DNA from: Citrobacter koseri ATCC BAA-895
GTDB taxonomy: Bacteria > Pseudomonadota > Gammaproteobacteria > Enterobacterales > Enterobacteriaceae
Direction: 5' to 3'
DNA length: 64,000 bases
NCBI RefSeq assembly: GCF_000018045.1
Contig: NC_009792.1
Span: forward strand, 1-64,000
Of the stretch, positions 16,408 to 25,547 are shown one piece after another (position 1 is the first letter of the stretch; every line of letters begins with the position of its first letter). Both the position numbers and the translations under genes were made by a program. The notes beneath the pieces were generated by a model. The model did not search any database, was not told the DNA's origin, and saw only the letters and a program-made list of their open reading frames with translations.

Positions 16408-17334
16408 CTACGTCGCCTGCTCCTGCAACCAGCCGATAAACGCCTCGATTTTCGGCCACTGTCTGCCAGGCAGCGTGGTTACATAATAGTGCTGGTGGCA
16501 TTTCAACGTCATCTCGCCGAAAGGCGCAATCAGTTCGCCGCTATCAAGACGCTTTTGCACCAGCCGTTTACGCCCCATCGCCACGCCGATATGGTTCATT
16601 GCCGCAATAACGGCTAAATCGGAACGATCGAAGCCAATACCCGACGATGTCGGCAGATTCACGCCAAAATGCTGCGCCCAACTGTGCCATTCATCGGTGC
16701 CGGAATCGTTGCTCCATGCCTGTCGGTCATGCAGGAGCGTACAGTGGCGCAGGTTAACCCGCGCATTCGTTAAGTCATGATGACGGGCATATTCGGGGCT
16801 GCACACCGGCAGAATGGCCTCATCCATCAGGAAGTGATGCGTCAGCTGCGCCGAGGGCGCATCATCAAAATAGATCGCTAAATCAATCCCTGCCCGCTGG
16901 AGATTCACGTTGTCATTACCGGTCAACATGGTCAGCGAGATGGACGGATAGCGACGAGTAAAGTCTCCCAGCGCAGGCACCAACCAGCACTGAGCAATCG
17001 AAGGCCGCGAATAGACGGTCAGCGTCCCTGACAACTCCTGATTTTTAATATCGAGGATTTCCTGATTCAGCGTATCCAGCGACGATTTCAACGCCCAGAA
17101 TACCCGCTTGCCCTCATGGGTGAGTTCCACTTTGCGGTGCGAACGGACAAAGAGCTGAATCCCCAGCTCCTCTTCCAGTTGATTGATTCGATGGCTGACC
17201 GCGCTGGGACTTAGCGACAGCTCATCCGCCGCCAGCGCAAAAGACTGATGCCTGGCCGCCACTTCAAAGGTGTACAGCTTTGATAATTGCCAGCCGTTGA
17301 GTAAACGGTTTCTGCCGTCGCGTAAGGGTTCCAT
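16408..17334 (-). CDS. dsdC: LysR-type activator of D-serine catabolism
   Basis: A 308-residue LysR-family regulator with an N-terminal winged helix-turn-helix (FALAADELSLSPSAVSHRINQLEEELGIQLF) and a substrate-binding domain. It activates dsdXA in response to D-serine. The ATG at 17334 (MEPLRDGRNRLLNGWQ) matches the E. coli DsdC start; an in-frame extension to 17427 is not needed. It is divergent from dsdX, and the 227-base gap would hold the shared operator. Confidence 0.95.
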   Translation of the reverse strand: MEPLRDGRNRLLNGWQLSKLYTFEVAARHQSFALAADELSLSPSAVSHRINQLEEELGIQLFVRSHRKVELTHEGKRVFWALKSSLDTLNQEILDIKNQELSGTLTVYSRPSIAQCWLVPALGDFTRRYPSISLTMLTGNDNVNLQRAGIDLAIYFDDAPSAQLTHHFLMDEAILPVCSPEYARHHDLTNARVNLRHCTLLHDRQAWSNDSGTDEWHSWAQHFGVNLPTSSGIGFDRSDLAVIAAMNHIGVAMGRKRLVQKRLDSGELIAPFGEMTLKCHQHYYVTTLPGRQWPKIEAFIGWLQEQAT

Positions 17335-17561
17335 CGCCGCCTCTGTGACCTCTTTTTGGCTTTGCAGTGTAAAAAAATGCGCCTGGAAAATCAGCGTAAA
17401 GATGAATCGAAGTGAACCATATCGCATAAACAGACCATTATTGGATGCAAATCACCCTTTTGATTCAATCTGGTTCATGCGAAGGGCAATTTATATCGTT
17501 TGTCAGCAAGTGCCGTTTTTTCGTCCAATACGCCTATGTTAATCACAGGGTAAGGTGAGAT

Positions 17562-18899
17562 ATGCACTCTCAAATTTGGGTTGTGAGCACGCTGCTGGTA
17601 AGCATCGTGCTAATCGTGCTGACCATCGTGAAATTCAGATTCCACCCGTTTCTGGCACTGCTGCTGGCCAGTTTCTTTGTGGGCGCGATGATGGGCATGG
17701 GGCCGCTGGAGATGGTCAATGCGATTGAAAGCGGTATTGGCGGCACGTTAGGCTTCCTCGCCGCCGTCATCGGTCTCGGAACCATTCTCGGCAAAATGAT
17801 GGAAGTGTCCGGCGCGGCAGAACGGATCGGCCTGACGCTCCAGCGTTGCCGCTGGCTTTCCGCTGACGTGATCATGGTGCTGGTGGGGCTGATTTGCGGC
17901 ATCACGCTGTTTGTGGAAGTGGGTGTGGTGCTGCTCATCCCACTGGCATTTTCGATAGCGAAGAAAACCAACACGTCGCTGCTGAAGCTGGCTATTCCGC
18001 TGTGTACCGCGCTAATGGCGGTGCATTGCGTGGTGCCGCCGCATCCGGCTGCGCTGTTTGTGGCGAATAAGCTGGGTGCGGATATCGGTTCCGTTATCGT
18101 CTACGGTTTGCTGGTTGGGCTGGTGGCGTCGCTGGTCGGCGGGCCGCTATTCCTGAAGTTCCTCGGCAACCGCCTGCCGTTTAAGCCGGTGCCGGCGGAG
18201 TTTGCGGATCTCGAAGTGCGCGATGAAAATACGCTGCCTTCTTTACGCGCGACGCTGTTTACCGTCCTGCTGCCGATTGGCCTGATGCTGGTAAAAACCG
18301 TTGCCGAACTGAATATGACGCAGGGCGGCACGCTGTATACGCTGCTGGAGTTTATCGGCAACCCGATCACCGCAATGTTTATCGCCGTTTTCGTGGCCTA
18401 TTACATTCTCGGCCTGCGTCAGCATATCGGTATGGGTACGTTGCTGACCCATACCGAAAACGGCTTTGGCTCGATTGCTAACATCCTGCTGATTATCGGT
18501 GCAGGCGGCGCGTTCAACGCTATCCTCAAAAGCAGCGGTCTGGCGGATACGCTGGCGGTGATCCTCTCCAATATGCACATGCACCCGATTCTGCTGGCCT
18601 GGCTGGTGGCGCTGATTCTGCACGCCGCAGTGGGTTCCGCAACGGTCGCGATGATGGGCGCGACGGCGATTGTCGCGCCGATGCTGCCGCTCTACCCCAA
18701 CGTCAGCCCGGAGATCATCGCCATTGCCATCGGTTCCGGCGCGATTGGCTGCACGATCGTGACCGACTCCCTCTTCTGGCTGGTGAAGCAATACTGCGGC
18801 GCCACCCTGAATGAAACATTTAAGTACTATACAACCGCGACATTTATCGCGTCGGTTGTTGCTCTGGCGGGCACATTCCTGCTTTCCTTTATCATCTAA
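17562..18899 (+). CDS. dsdX: D-serine permease, GntP family
   Basis: A 445-residue, about 12-helix GntP-family symporter, same length as E. coli DsdX. Conserved blocks: ESGIGGTLGFLAAVIGLGTILGKM, VEVGVVLLIPLAF, VPPHPAAL and GSATVAMMGATAIVAP. It imports D-serine with protons for the dehydratase that follows 17 bases downstream. Divergently transcribed dsdC lies upstream. Confidence 0.96.
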   Translation: MHSQIWVVSTLLVSIVLIVLTIVKFRFHPFLALLLASFFVGAMMGMGPLEMVNAIESGIGGTLGFLAAVIGLGTILGKMMEVSGAAERIGLTLQRCRWLSADVIMVLVGLICGITLFVEVGVVLLIPLAFSIAKKTNTSLLKLAIPLCTALMAVHCVVPPHPAALFVANKLGADIGSVIVYGLLVGLVASLVGGPLFLKFLGNRLPFKPVPAEFADLEVRDENTLPSLRATLFTVLLPIGLMLVKTVAELNMTQGGTLYTLLEFIGNPITAMFIAVFVAYYILGLRQHIGMGTLLTHTENGFGSIANILLIIGAGGAFNAILKSSGLADTLAVILSNMHMHPILLAWLVALILHAAVGSATVAMMGATAIVAPMLPLYPNVSPEIIAIAIGSGAIGCTIVTDSLFWLVKQYCGATLNETFKYYTTATFIASVVALAGTFLLSFII

Positions 18900-18916
18900 G
18901 CGCAAAGAGACGTATT

Positions 18917-20245
18917 ATGGAAAACGCTAAAATGACTTCACTTATCGCTCAGTATCCTCTGGTAGAGGATCTGATCGCCCTCAAAGAAACGACCTGGTTT
19001 AACCCAGGCACCACCTCTCTTGCGGAAGGTTTACCCTATGTTGGTCTGACAGCGCAGGATGTACAGGATGCGCATGCCCGCCTGGCCCGTTTCGCGCCGT
19101 ATCTGGCAAAAGCCTTCCCGGAAACCGCCGCAACCGGCGGGATTATTGAGTCTGAACTGGCGATCATCCCCGCAATGCAGCAACGGCTGGAAAAAGAGTA
19201 CGGACAGAAAATCAGCGGCGAACTTCTGCTGAAAAAAGACAGTCACTTACCGATTTCCGGCTCGATAAAAGCCCGTGGCGGGATTTATGAAGTGCTGGCC
19301 CACGCGGAAAAACTGGCGCTGGAGGCGGGTCTGCTGACGACCGAAGATGACTACAGCGTAATGCTTTCACCGGAGTTCAGGCAGTTCTTCAGCCAGTACA
19401 GCATTGCCGTGGGTTCAACCGGTAATCTGGGGCTGTCGATTGGCATTATGAGCGCCTGTATCGGCTTTAAGGTGACGGTGCATATGTCCGCCGACGCCCG
19501 CGCCTGGAAGAAAGCCAAACTGCGCAGCCACGGCGTAACGGTAGTGGAATACGAAGAGGATTACGGCGTAGCGGTTGAGCAAGGACGCAAAGCGGCACAG
19601 TCCGATCCAAACTGTTTCTTTATTGACGATGAAAACTCCCGCACGCTGTTTTTGGGCTATGCGGTGGCCGGGCAGCGCCTGAAGGCTCAGTTTGCGCAGC
19701 AGGGGCGCGTGGTGGATGCCGACCATCCGCTGTTTGTCTACCTGCCGTGCGGCGTTGGCGGCGGTCCTGGCGGCGTGGCTTTTGGTCTGAAACTGGCATT
19801 TGGCGACAACGTCCACTGCTTCTTCGCCGAACCAACCCACTCTCCGTGCATGTTACTGGGCGTGTATACCGGTCTGCATGATGCCATTTCCGTCCAGGAG
19901 ATTGGCGTCGATAACCTGACGGCGGCAGACGGCCTGGCGGTGGGGCGCGCATCCGGGTTTGTAGGGCGGGCAATGGAACGTCTGCTGGACGGGCTGTACA
20001 CCCTCGACGATCGGACGATGTACGACATGCTGGGTTGGCTGGCGCAGGAAGAAGGTATTCGCCTGGAGCCTTCCGCACTGGCGGGAATGGCCGGGCCGCA
20101 GCGTGTTTGCCGTTCGACGGATTACCAGCAGATGCACGCCTTCAGCGCTGAGCAGCTTAATCACGCCACGCATCTGGTGTGGGCGACCGGCGGCGGTATG
20201 GTGCCGGAAGAAGAGATGGCGCAGTACCTGGCGAAAGGGCGCTAA
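18917..20245 (+). CDS. dsdA: D-serine ammonia-lyase (dehydratase)
   Basis: A 442-residue PLP enzyme that turns D-serine into pyruvate and ammonia, detoxifying D-serine and using it as a carbon and nitrogen source. K118 in ISGSIKARGG is the Schiff-base lysine; the glycine-rich phosphate loop is PCGVGGGPGG. Same length as E. coli DsdA. It forms an operon with dsdX. Confidence 0.97.
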   Translation: MENAKMTSLIAQYPLVEDLIALKETTWFNPGTTSLAEGLPYVGLTAQDVQDAHARLARFAPYLAKAFPETAATGGIIESELAIIPAMQQRLEKEYGQKISGELLLKKDSHLPISGSIKARGGIYEVLAHAEKLALEAGLLTTEDDYSVMLSPEFRQFFSQYSIAVGSTGNLGLSIGIMSACIGFKVTVHMSADARAWKKAKLRSHGVTVVEYEEDYGVAVEQGRKAAQSDPNCFFIDDENSRTLFLGYAVAGQRLKAQFAQQGRVVDADHPLFVYLPCGVGGGPGGVAFGLKLAFGDNVHCFFAEPTHSPCMLLGVYTGLHDAISVQEIGVDNLTAADGLAVGRASGFVGRAMERLLDGLYTLDDRTMYDMLGWLAQEEGIRLEPSALAGMAGPQRVCRSTDYQQMHAFSAEQLNHATHLVWATGGGMVPEEEMAQYLAKGR

Positions 20246-20257
20246 ACGTCACTGACC

Positions 20258-21370
20258 TTAACGCAGCATCGCCATCAGCTCCATCGGTGAGCGATGCTGT
20301 TTGATCAGATCCCGCATGACGCGCATATGCGGCGACGTGTGGTTAATAAACGCTTTATACCCGCCGCACAGCACGCTTTTCCCGCTTAAATCCCGATGCT
20401 TTGGACAATCACCGTTGCAGAATCGCAATAAGGCGCAGTCCAGGCAATCCGCCCCCAGCGTTGATTTTTTCTGCTGTCCAAATTCACTCGCCTGCGGGCT
20501 GGCATTCAGCATATGTAGCGGCGTTTGATGGATATTACCCAGCCGGAACGCCGGGTAGACATAGTGATCGCACTGATAGAGATCGCCGTTTGCTTCCAGG
20601 GCGAACGCATGACCGCAGGTTTCGCTAAGCGCGCACATTTGTGCCGGATGCCCGCTCCACACGCCCAGCATCGAATCAAACAGTTGCACAAAAACGCGCC
20701 CAATATCTTCCCGAACCCAGAGATCAAACACATCGTTGAGAAAATGCCCCCAGTCTTCCGACGTCACGGAATCAGCGGTCAGTTTGTCGCTATCGTCATG
20801 TTCAACCAGCGGAATGAACTGAAGAAAAGGCGTGCCAAGCTGGCGAAGATAGCGATACATACGCGCAGGCTGCTGGCTGTTCAGCCGATTCACCACCACC
20901 AGCAGGTTGAAGTCCACGCGATGGGCAACCAGCCTTGCTATCGCTTCCACCACCTTATGATGCGTTGGTTTTCCACTACGGCTAACGCGGTAAGCATCAT
21001 GTAAATCGGCGGGGCCATCCAGTGAGATACCGACCAGCCAGCCATTATCGCGTAAGAATCGGCACCACTCGTCACTGAGTAAAATGCCGTTAGTCTGGAA
21101 GGTATTCTGGATGCGTTTCCCCTCTCCATAGCGTTTTTGCAACGCGACCACGCGGTGAAAAAAATCGAGTCCACACAGCGTCGGCTCTCCGCCCTGCCAA
21201 GCAAACAGCACATCATCAACCGGCTGCGCGGCAATATGCTGGCAAATAAAAGCCTCTAAGGTCGCGTTATCCATAACGGGTTGAGAGGGTTTATCGATAT
21301 AAAAACAGTAATGGCAATCAAGGTTACAACGTGAGCTGGCCGGTTTAGCCATGACCTGACATCCTGTCAT
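20258..21370 (-). CDS. Anaerobic sulfatase-maturating enzyme (radical SAM)
   Basis: A 370-residue radical SAM/SPASM protein. C15, C19 and C22 in RCNLDCHYCFY bind the SAM-cleaving iron-sulfur cluster; AWQGGEPTLCGLDFF and NTFQTNGILL are family blocks; the C-terminal half has the SPASM cysteines (CALSETC, QCDH, CLDCALLRFCNGDCPKHR, CGGYK). Such enzymes convert the active-site Cys or Ser of sulfatases to formylglycine. It overlaps yidG by 4 bases (ATGA) and lies close to sulfatase yidJ, its likely substrate, whose Cys-type active site it could modify without oxygen. A second ATG at residue 7 is a possible start. Confidence 0.92.
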   Translation of the reverse strand: MTGCQVMAKPASSRCNLDCHYCFYIDKPSQPVMDNATLEAFICQHIAAQPVDDVLFAWQGGEPTLCGLDFFHRVVALQKRYGEGKRIQNTFQTNGILLSDEWCRFLRDNGWLVGISLDGPADLHDAYRVSRSGKPTHHKVVEAIARLVAHRVDFNLLVVVNRLNSQQPARMYRYLRQLGTPFLQFIPLVEHDDSDKLTADSVTSEDWGHFLNDVFDLWVREDIGRVFVQLFDSMLGVWSGHPAQMCALSETCGHAFALEANGDLYQCDHYVYPAFRLGNIHQTPLHMLNASPQASEFGQQKKSTLGADCLDCALLRFCNGDCPKHRDLSGKSVLCGGYKAFINHTSPHMRVMRDLIKQHRSPMELMAMLR

Positions 21371-21729
21371 GCAACATCCCTAATAAAGACGATAAGTTGA
21401 CGAATATGCGTTACAGCAAACAGTATTGCGAGGGACAACACCGCGAGAGAGATCAAAAATTTGTCACGCACGGCGCGAGATTCGGAAAAATCACTGTGCG
21501 CCACATCCATCAGGTTACGGCTGCGGGTATAGCGCCAGAGGATGAGCGCGACAATCGCCAGCACGCCAATAGAAACCCAGAACAGAAACCCCGCCTGATG
21601 CCAGTTATGTTTCAGCGCCAGCGCCATCAATGCGCCATAGCCTAACAGGGTACGAAACCAGGCCAGCGACGTGCGCTCCGGCTGTAGACCGGGATCAACC
21701 TGACGGCGGGCTTTGCGGCTATCCGGCAT
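21367..21729 (-). CDS. yidG: DUF202 inner-membrane protein
   Basis: A 120-residue protein with three hydrophobic helices and the DUF202 N-terminal signature LQPERTSLAWFRTLLGYGAL. Function unknown. The ATG at 21729 (MPDSRKARR) matches E. coli YidG and overlaps the end of yidH by 11 bases; its stop overlaps the maturase start. The tight packing suggests one transcript with yidH and the maturase. Confidence 0.9.
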   Translation of the reverse strand: MPDSRKARRQVDPGLQPERTSLAWFRTLLGYGALMALALKHNWHQAGFLFWVSIGVLAIVALILWRYTRSRNLMDVAHSDFSESRAVRDKFLISLAVLSLAILFAVTHIRQLIVFIRDVA

Positions 21730-22066
21730 ACAGCACCAGCGCCATGACAATCACCGCAACAATCATCAGCATCAGGCTGATTATCATCAGGCTATGGGTG
21801 TACGGCAGGTCTTCTTTCAGACGCATCGCTTTTTCGTTGCGTAGCCAGCGCAGATAGCCATAAATCGCCAGGCCGCCCGCAAAGAGACACAGCAGCAGCG
21901 CCAGCAGTTCGCGAATCACCGGCGTGGCGAAGTCCGGCGCGAGTTGGTCAAGCCCGACGCCCGCCGCCAGAAACCCCAGCGCGGTGCGAATCCACGCCAG
22001 AAAGGTACGCTCATTTGCCAGCGAGAAGCGGTAATCCGGCGCTTCTCCGAGGCGGGAAATCTTCAT
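21719..22066 (-). CDS. yidH: DUF202 inner-membrane protein
   Basis: A 115-residue, three-helix DUF202 protein (ANERTFLAWIRTALGFLAAGVGL), same length as E. coli YidH and a paralog of YidG. It starts at an ATG preceded by AAAGGAGCCG. First gene of the yidH-yidG-maturase set; a BIME separates it from yidJ. Confidence 0.93.
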   Translation of the reverse strand: MKISRLGEAPDYRFSLANERTFLAWIRTALGFLAAGVGLDQLAPDFATPVIRELLALLLCLFAGGLAIYGYLRWLRNEKAMRLKEDLPYTHSLMIISLMLMIVAVIVMALVLYAG

Positions 22067-22084
22067 GACGGCTCCTTTAAATTA

Positions 22085-22168
22085 TTGCCGGATGGCGGCG
22101 TAAGCGCCTTATCCGGCCTACGGTGTTGCGCTTTTTGTAGGCCCGGTAAGCGCAGCGCCACCGGGCAT
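22085..22168. repeat. BIME of two REP units
   Basis: TGCCGGATGGCGGCG...CCTTATCCGGCCTACGG (22085-22123) followed by TAGGCCCGGTAAGCGCAGCG...CCGGGC (to 22168) in inverse orientation, between yidH and yidJ. Confidence 0.9.
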
Positions 22169-22174
22169 AACGCA

Positions 22175-23668
22175 TCAAAACTTCTGCTTTTTCTCTTCTA
22201 CTTTCACGCCTTGCGTGGGCAAACCGGTATCGTAATCACGTACCACCGGAGAATAACCGTCTTGTGGGCGTGGGCGGAATGCCCCCATCCAGCGCGGCCG
22301 GGCATCTTTACGCCACGGACGCAGGATCCACTGGTACGTACGGAACGGGTCGCGGATTTTATCCATGTAATCCAGCAGCGCGTCGTGCATCTGACTGCGA
22401 ACACCGGCAAATTCCGGCGCAGCAATCAGATTATGCAGTTCATCCGGGTCATTACGCCTGTCGTACAGCTCATCGCTGGTAAACAGGTTCAGCACCAGCT
22501 TCCAGTTATCCGTCACCCAGCAGCGCACCGGAATAAAGCCGCCAAAGCTGTCATGCTCGATCTCATAGCGGTTGAACTCCACCATCACCCCGCGCGGCGC
22601 TTCAACGGCCAGGATGTTTTCACCCGGAAGAATATCGGGCTTATCAATCCCCGCCAGCGCCATCATCGTAGGCAGCAGGTCAATATGGCTGACCGGCGTA
22701 TCGATCTGCTGCGGCGCTCCCTGCGGCGGGCGCATAATCAGCGGGATGCGGGTAATGTCATCATACATTGCCGCCCCTTTGCTGATGAGTTTGTGCGCCC
22801 CCATCATTTCACCGTGATCGGAGGTATAAATCACCCAGGTATTCTCACGTTGTTCCGGGGTTAACGCATTGATCACCCGCCCAATCTGATCGTCAACAAA
22901 GTCATTGCAAGCAAAGTAGAGCGGATGATGATAACAGCCATCATCGCCCACCGGAGACGGCATCGCCTGCGCCCATAGCCGATGGTGCTCAGGTTTATTG
23001 CTCAGCGAATCCTGCGCCTTCGCGCCCAGGTCATAATAAAAATCCTGATACTTCTCCAGATACTCAACCGGACAGGTAAACGGATGATGCGGCTCATCAT
23101 AAGAGACCACCATCAGGAACGGTTCGTCATCTCTCGCTGGCTGATGGAGAAAATCAACCGCCCGGTTGCTGATGCGATACGCCCAGGTAAAGGTCTCATC
23201 AATATTATTGGTCTGCAAATCCTCAATACTGTTCAGTCCGTTACGCCACAGGCTGATTTCATTCTCCGTCAGTTCAGAAAGGTAGTTCGCGCCGTCATAC
23301 CAGTAGTCGGCATCCCACTCAGGCGGGCACTCGCCGGTGCCAAAGTAATCGTGCCCGTCGAGGTGCCATTTGCCGATATAACAGGTGTGATAGCCTGCAT
23401 CCTTAAAATAACGCCCCATCGTGGAGATGTTCTTCCCCGGCGCGACGTTGTTCGTCCACGGGCCGGACTGATTGGCATAAATACCGGTAAAAAGCCCCGC
23501 GCGGGCTGGCGTACACACCGGCGAGCAGGTATACGCGGAGTTAAAGCGAATCCCTTCCGCGGCCAGGCTGTCAATATGCTGCGTGTTCAGCGGCTTACCG
23601 CTATAGCAGCCCACCATATTGGTCGCCTGTGTATCGGTCATAATGAACAGAAAATTCGGACGGGTCAT
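22175..23668 (-). CDS. yidJ: Sulfatase, cysteine type
   Basis: A 497-residue member of the alkaline-phosphatase-like sulfatases, homologous to E. coli YidJ. Metal ligands appear in FIMTDTQATNMVGCY (N-terminal Asp) and in YTSDHGEMMGAHKLISKG. The active-site motif is C52-T-P-A-R56 in SPVCTPARAGLFTG; C52 should become formylglycine. No signal peptide is seen, so it is probably cytoplasmic. Its start overlaps the yidK stop (ATGA), pointing to import of a sulfated compound by YidK followed by desulfation. The natural substrate is unknown. Confidence 0.92.
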   Translation of the reverse strand: MTRPNFLFIMTDTQATNMVGCYSGKPLNTQHIDSLAAEGIRFNSAYTCSPVCTPARAGLFTGIYANQSGPWTNNVAPGKNISTMGRYFKDAGYHTCYIGKWHLDGHDYFGTGECPPEWDADYWYDGANYLSELTENEISLWRNGLNSIEDLQTNNIDETFTWAYRISNRAVDFLHQPARDDEPFLMVVSYDEPHHPFTCPVEYLEKYQDFYYDLGAKAQDSLSNKPEHHRLWAQAMPSPVGDDGCYHHPLYFACNDFVDDQIGRVINALTPEQRENTWVIYTSDHGEMMGAHKLISKGAAMYDDITRIPLIMRPPQGAPQQIDTPVSHIDLLPTMMALAGIDKPDILPGENILAVEAPRGVMVEFNRYEIEHDSFGGFIPVRCWVTDNWKLVLNLFTSDELYDRRNDPDELHNLIAAPEFAGVRSQMHDALLDYMDKIRDPFRTYQWILRPWRKDARPRWMGAFRPRPQDGYSPVVRDYDTGLPTQGVKVEEKKQKF

Positions 23669-25380
23669 GCTTTATCCTTAGCGTCAGAAACATAAACCAC
23701 AGGCGCGGAATGGCGCGTCTGCCATGAGCTGTAAATCAGGTAAACAACCACCGCAGCGGTGATGGCGTAGCTGAGAATGGTCAGCCACCGGGTCTGATAG
23801 CCACCGAACTGCGCCAGACCAGAATAGACGCCAATCATCGCGAACAGGACGCCAACAGCGGCGATCTTCACGTTTTTCCACGGTTTCATGTCAACCGCAA
23901 ACGCATCATGAAATTTAAACGGCGTTGCACGCGGCTTAATCACGCCAATGAGCAGCATCACCACGACGTTGATACAGAAGGTGCAGGCCAGCACATAGAG
24001 GAAATGAAAATCAAATTTCACCAGGTAGTTGATGGTGATGTAACTGACAATACCGAGTCCCATTGCGACCTTCGCGGCCAGCGCCGGAATACGTGGGAAG
24101 AAGAAGCCCATAATAACAATGGTCACCAACGGCACGTTATAAATCCCGTTGAGCTGTTTCATCCAACTGTAGAGCCCTTGCGGCGCATAGGCGATCCACG
24201 GCGCCACCAGCACGGAGATCACGGCCACAATAAAGCCAAAGCGACGACCAACAGTGACCAGTTTATCGGGGCTGGCCTGTTCATTAATCAGTCGGCGATA
24301 GATACCGAGGCTAAACAGGGTCGAAGCACTGTTCAAAAAACCGCAGAATGCGCTGATAATCGCGCCAAACAGTACCGCGCTAAAAAAGCCAATCAGCGGC
24401 AGCGGCATCACTTTGTTCACCAGCGCCGGATAGGCCATGTCTGCTTTCGGTAGATCCTGAAAGAGATGAAAAGCGATAACGCCCGGCAGCACCAGAATCA
24501 GCGGGTCCAGCATCTTCAACACCGCCGTAAGCAGCGCCCCTTTTTGCCCTTCCGATAAACTTTTTGATGCCAGCGTACGCTGAACGATCCCCTGGTTGGT
24601 GCACCAGTAGAACGTATTGACCAGGATAAGCCCGGTCAACGCCGCGCCAATCGGCACCGGGTCGTTGCTGCCGCCAATCGAGTTCAGCATCTGGCTGTGA
24701 TCCTGGGTTAAGCGCGTAATACCTTCGCTCAGACTGCCTTTCCCCATCGCCATCAGACCAAACAGCGGCACCATCAGGCCGCCAATCACCAGACCGATAC
24801 CGTTAATCACATCGGCAATAGCAATCGCCCGCATCCCGCCGACGACAGCATACAGGATGCCGCTAATCCCCAGCACGACAGCCATCAGCCAGATCGCCGT
24901 ATGTTGTGAAATACCAAAGGTTTCAGTGACATGAAACATGCTGTTAAAGGCAAGCGCGCCGGAATACAGAATGATGGGTAAAAAACAGATTCCCGTCGCA
25001 ATCAAAAAACAGCAATCAATAATGATGCGGGTAGTTTTGTCATAGCGCTCTTCAATAAAATCCGGGATCGTTGCAATGCCGCGTTGCAGATAGCGTGGCA
25101 GAAAGATCAGCGCCAGAAAAATAAGCGGAATTGCGGAGATGACTTCCCATGCCATTACCGACATACCGCTGCGGTAAGCCTGGCCGGTTAATCCCACCAG
25201 TTGTTCCGTTGAGAGGTTAGTTAACATCAGCGAGGCGGCAATAACCGGCGCTTTTAACGAACGTCCCGCCAGAAAATATCCCTGCTGCGAACCGGTATCC
25301 GCTTTTCGTAACTTCCACCAGGTGATAACCGCCACCAGTAGCGTAAAACCAACAAAGCTCAAAATTTGTAGCGTATTCAT
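23665..25380 (-). CDS. yidK: Sodium:solute symporter (SSS family)
   Basis: A 571-residue, roughly 14-helix SSS-family symporter, same length as E. coli YidK. Family blocks: GYFLAGRSLKAPVIAASLMLTNLSTEQLVGL near the start, given here as two parts GYFLAGRSLKAP and SLMLTNLSTEQ, and NTFYWCTNQGIVQRTLASKS in the middle. The ATG at 25380 (MNTLQILSFVG) fits the family. It is translationally coupled to sulfatase yidJ and probably imports a sulfated sugar or similar compound. AraC-type yidL is divergent and may regulate it. Confidence 0.93.
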   Translation of the reverse strand: MNTLQILSFVGFTLLVAVITWWKLRKADTGSQQGYFLAGRSLKAPVIAASLMLTNLSTEQLVGLTGQAYRSGMSVMAWEVISAIPLIFLALIFLPRYLQRGIATIPDFIEERYDKTTRIIIDCCFLIATGICFLPIILYSGALAFNSMFHVTETFGISQHTAIWLMAVVLGISGILYAVVGGMRAIAIADVINGIGLVIGGLMVPLFGLMAMGKGSLSEGITRLTQDHSQMLNSIGGSNDPVPIGAALTGLILVNTFYWCTNQGIVQRTLASKSLSEGQKGALLTAVLKMLDPLILVLPGVIAFHLFQDLPKADMAYPALVNKVMPLPLIGFFSAVLFGAIISAFCGFLNSASTLFSLGIYRRLINEQASPDKLVTVGRRFGFIVAVISVLVAPWIAYAPQGLYSWMKQLNGIYNVPLVTIVIMGFFFPRIPALAAKVAMGLGIVSYITINYLVKFDFHFLYVLACTFCINVVVMLLIGVIKPRATPFKFHDAFAVDMKPWKNVKIAAVGVLFAMIGVYSGLAQFGGYQTRWLTILSYAITAAVVVYLIYSSWQTRHSAPVVYVSDAKDKA

Positions 25381-25547
25381 CTCATAGCCCTTGTTTTTCA
25401 TTATGTCCCGGCAACGGTAGGGTCAACTCGAGGTAAAGCATGCCGGGTCAGGCAGTCAGATTTCTTAATTACAAACATCGCCTCCCTGAAGCATTCACTT
25501 TCTGTTATGTTCAGGTTGTGGGCATCATTCTCCGGCGAGAAAATAAA

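Noticed and set aside
21944..22864. 306-codon + strand frame across yidH, a BIME and yidJ
   Set aside because: Runs antisense through two real genes and a REP element.
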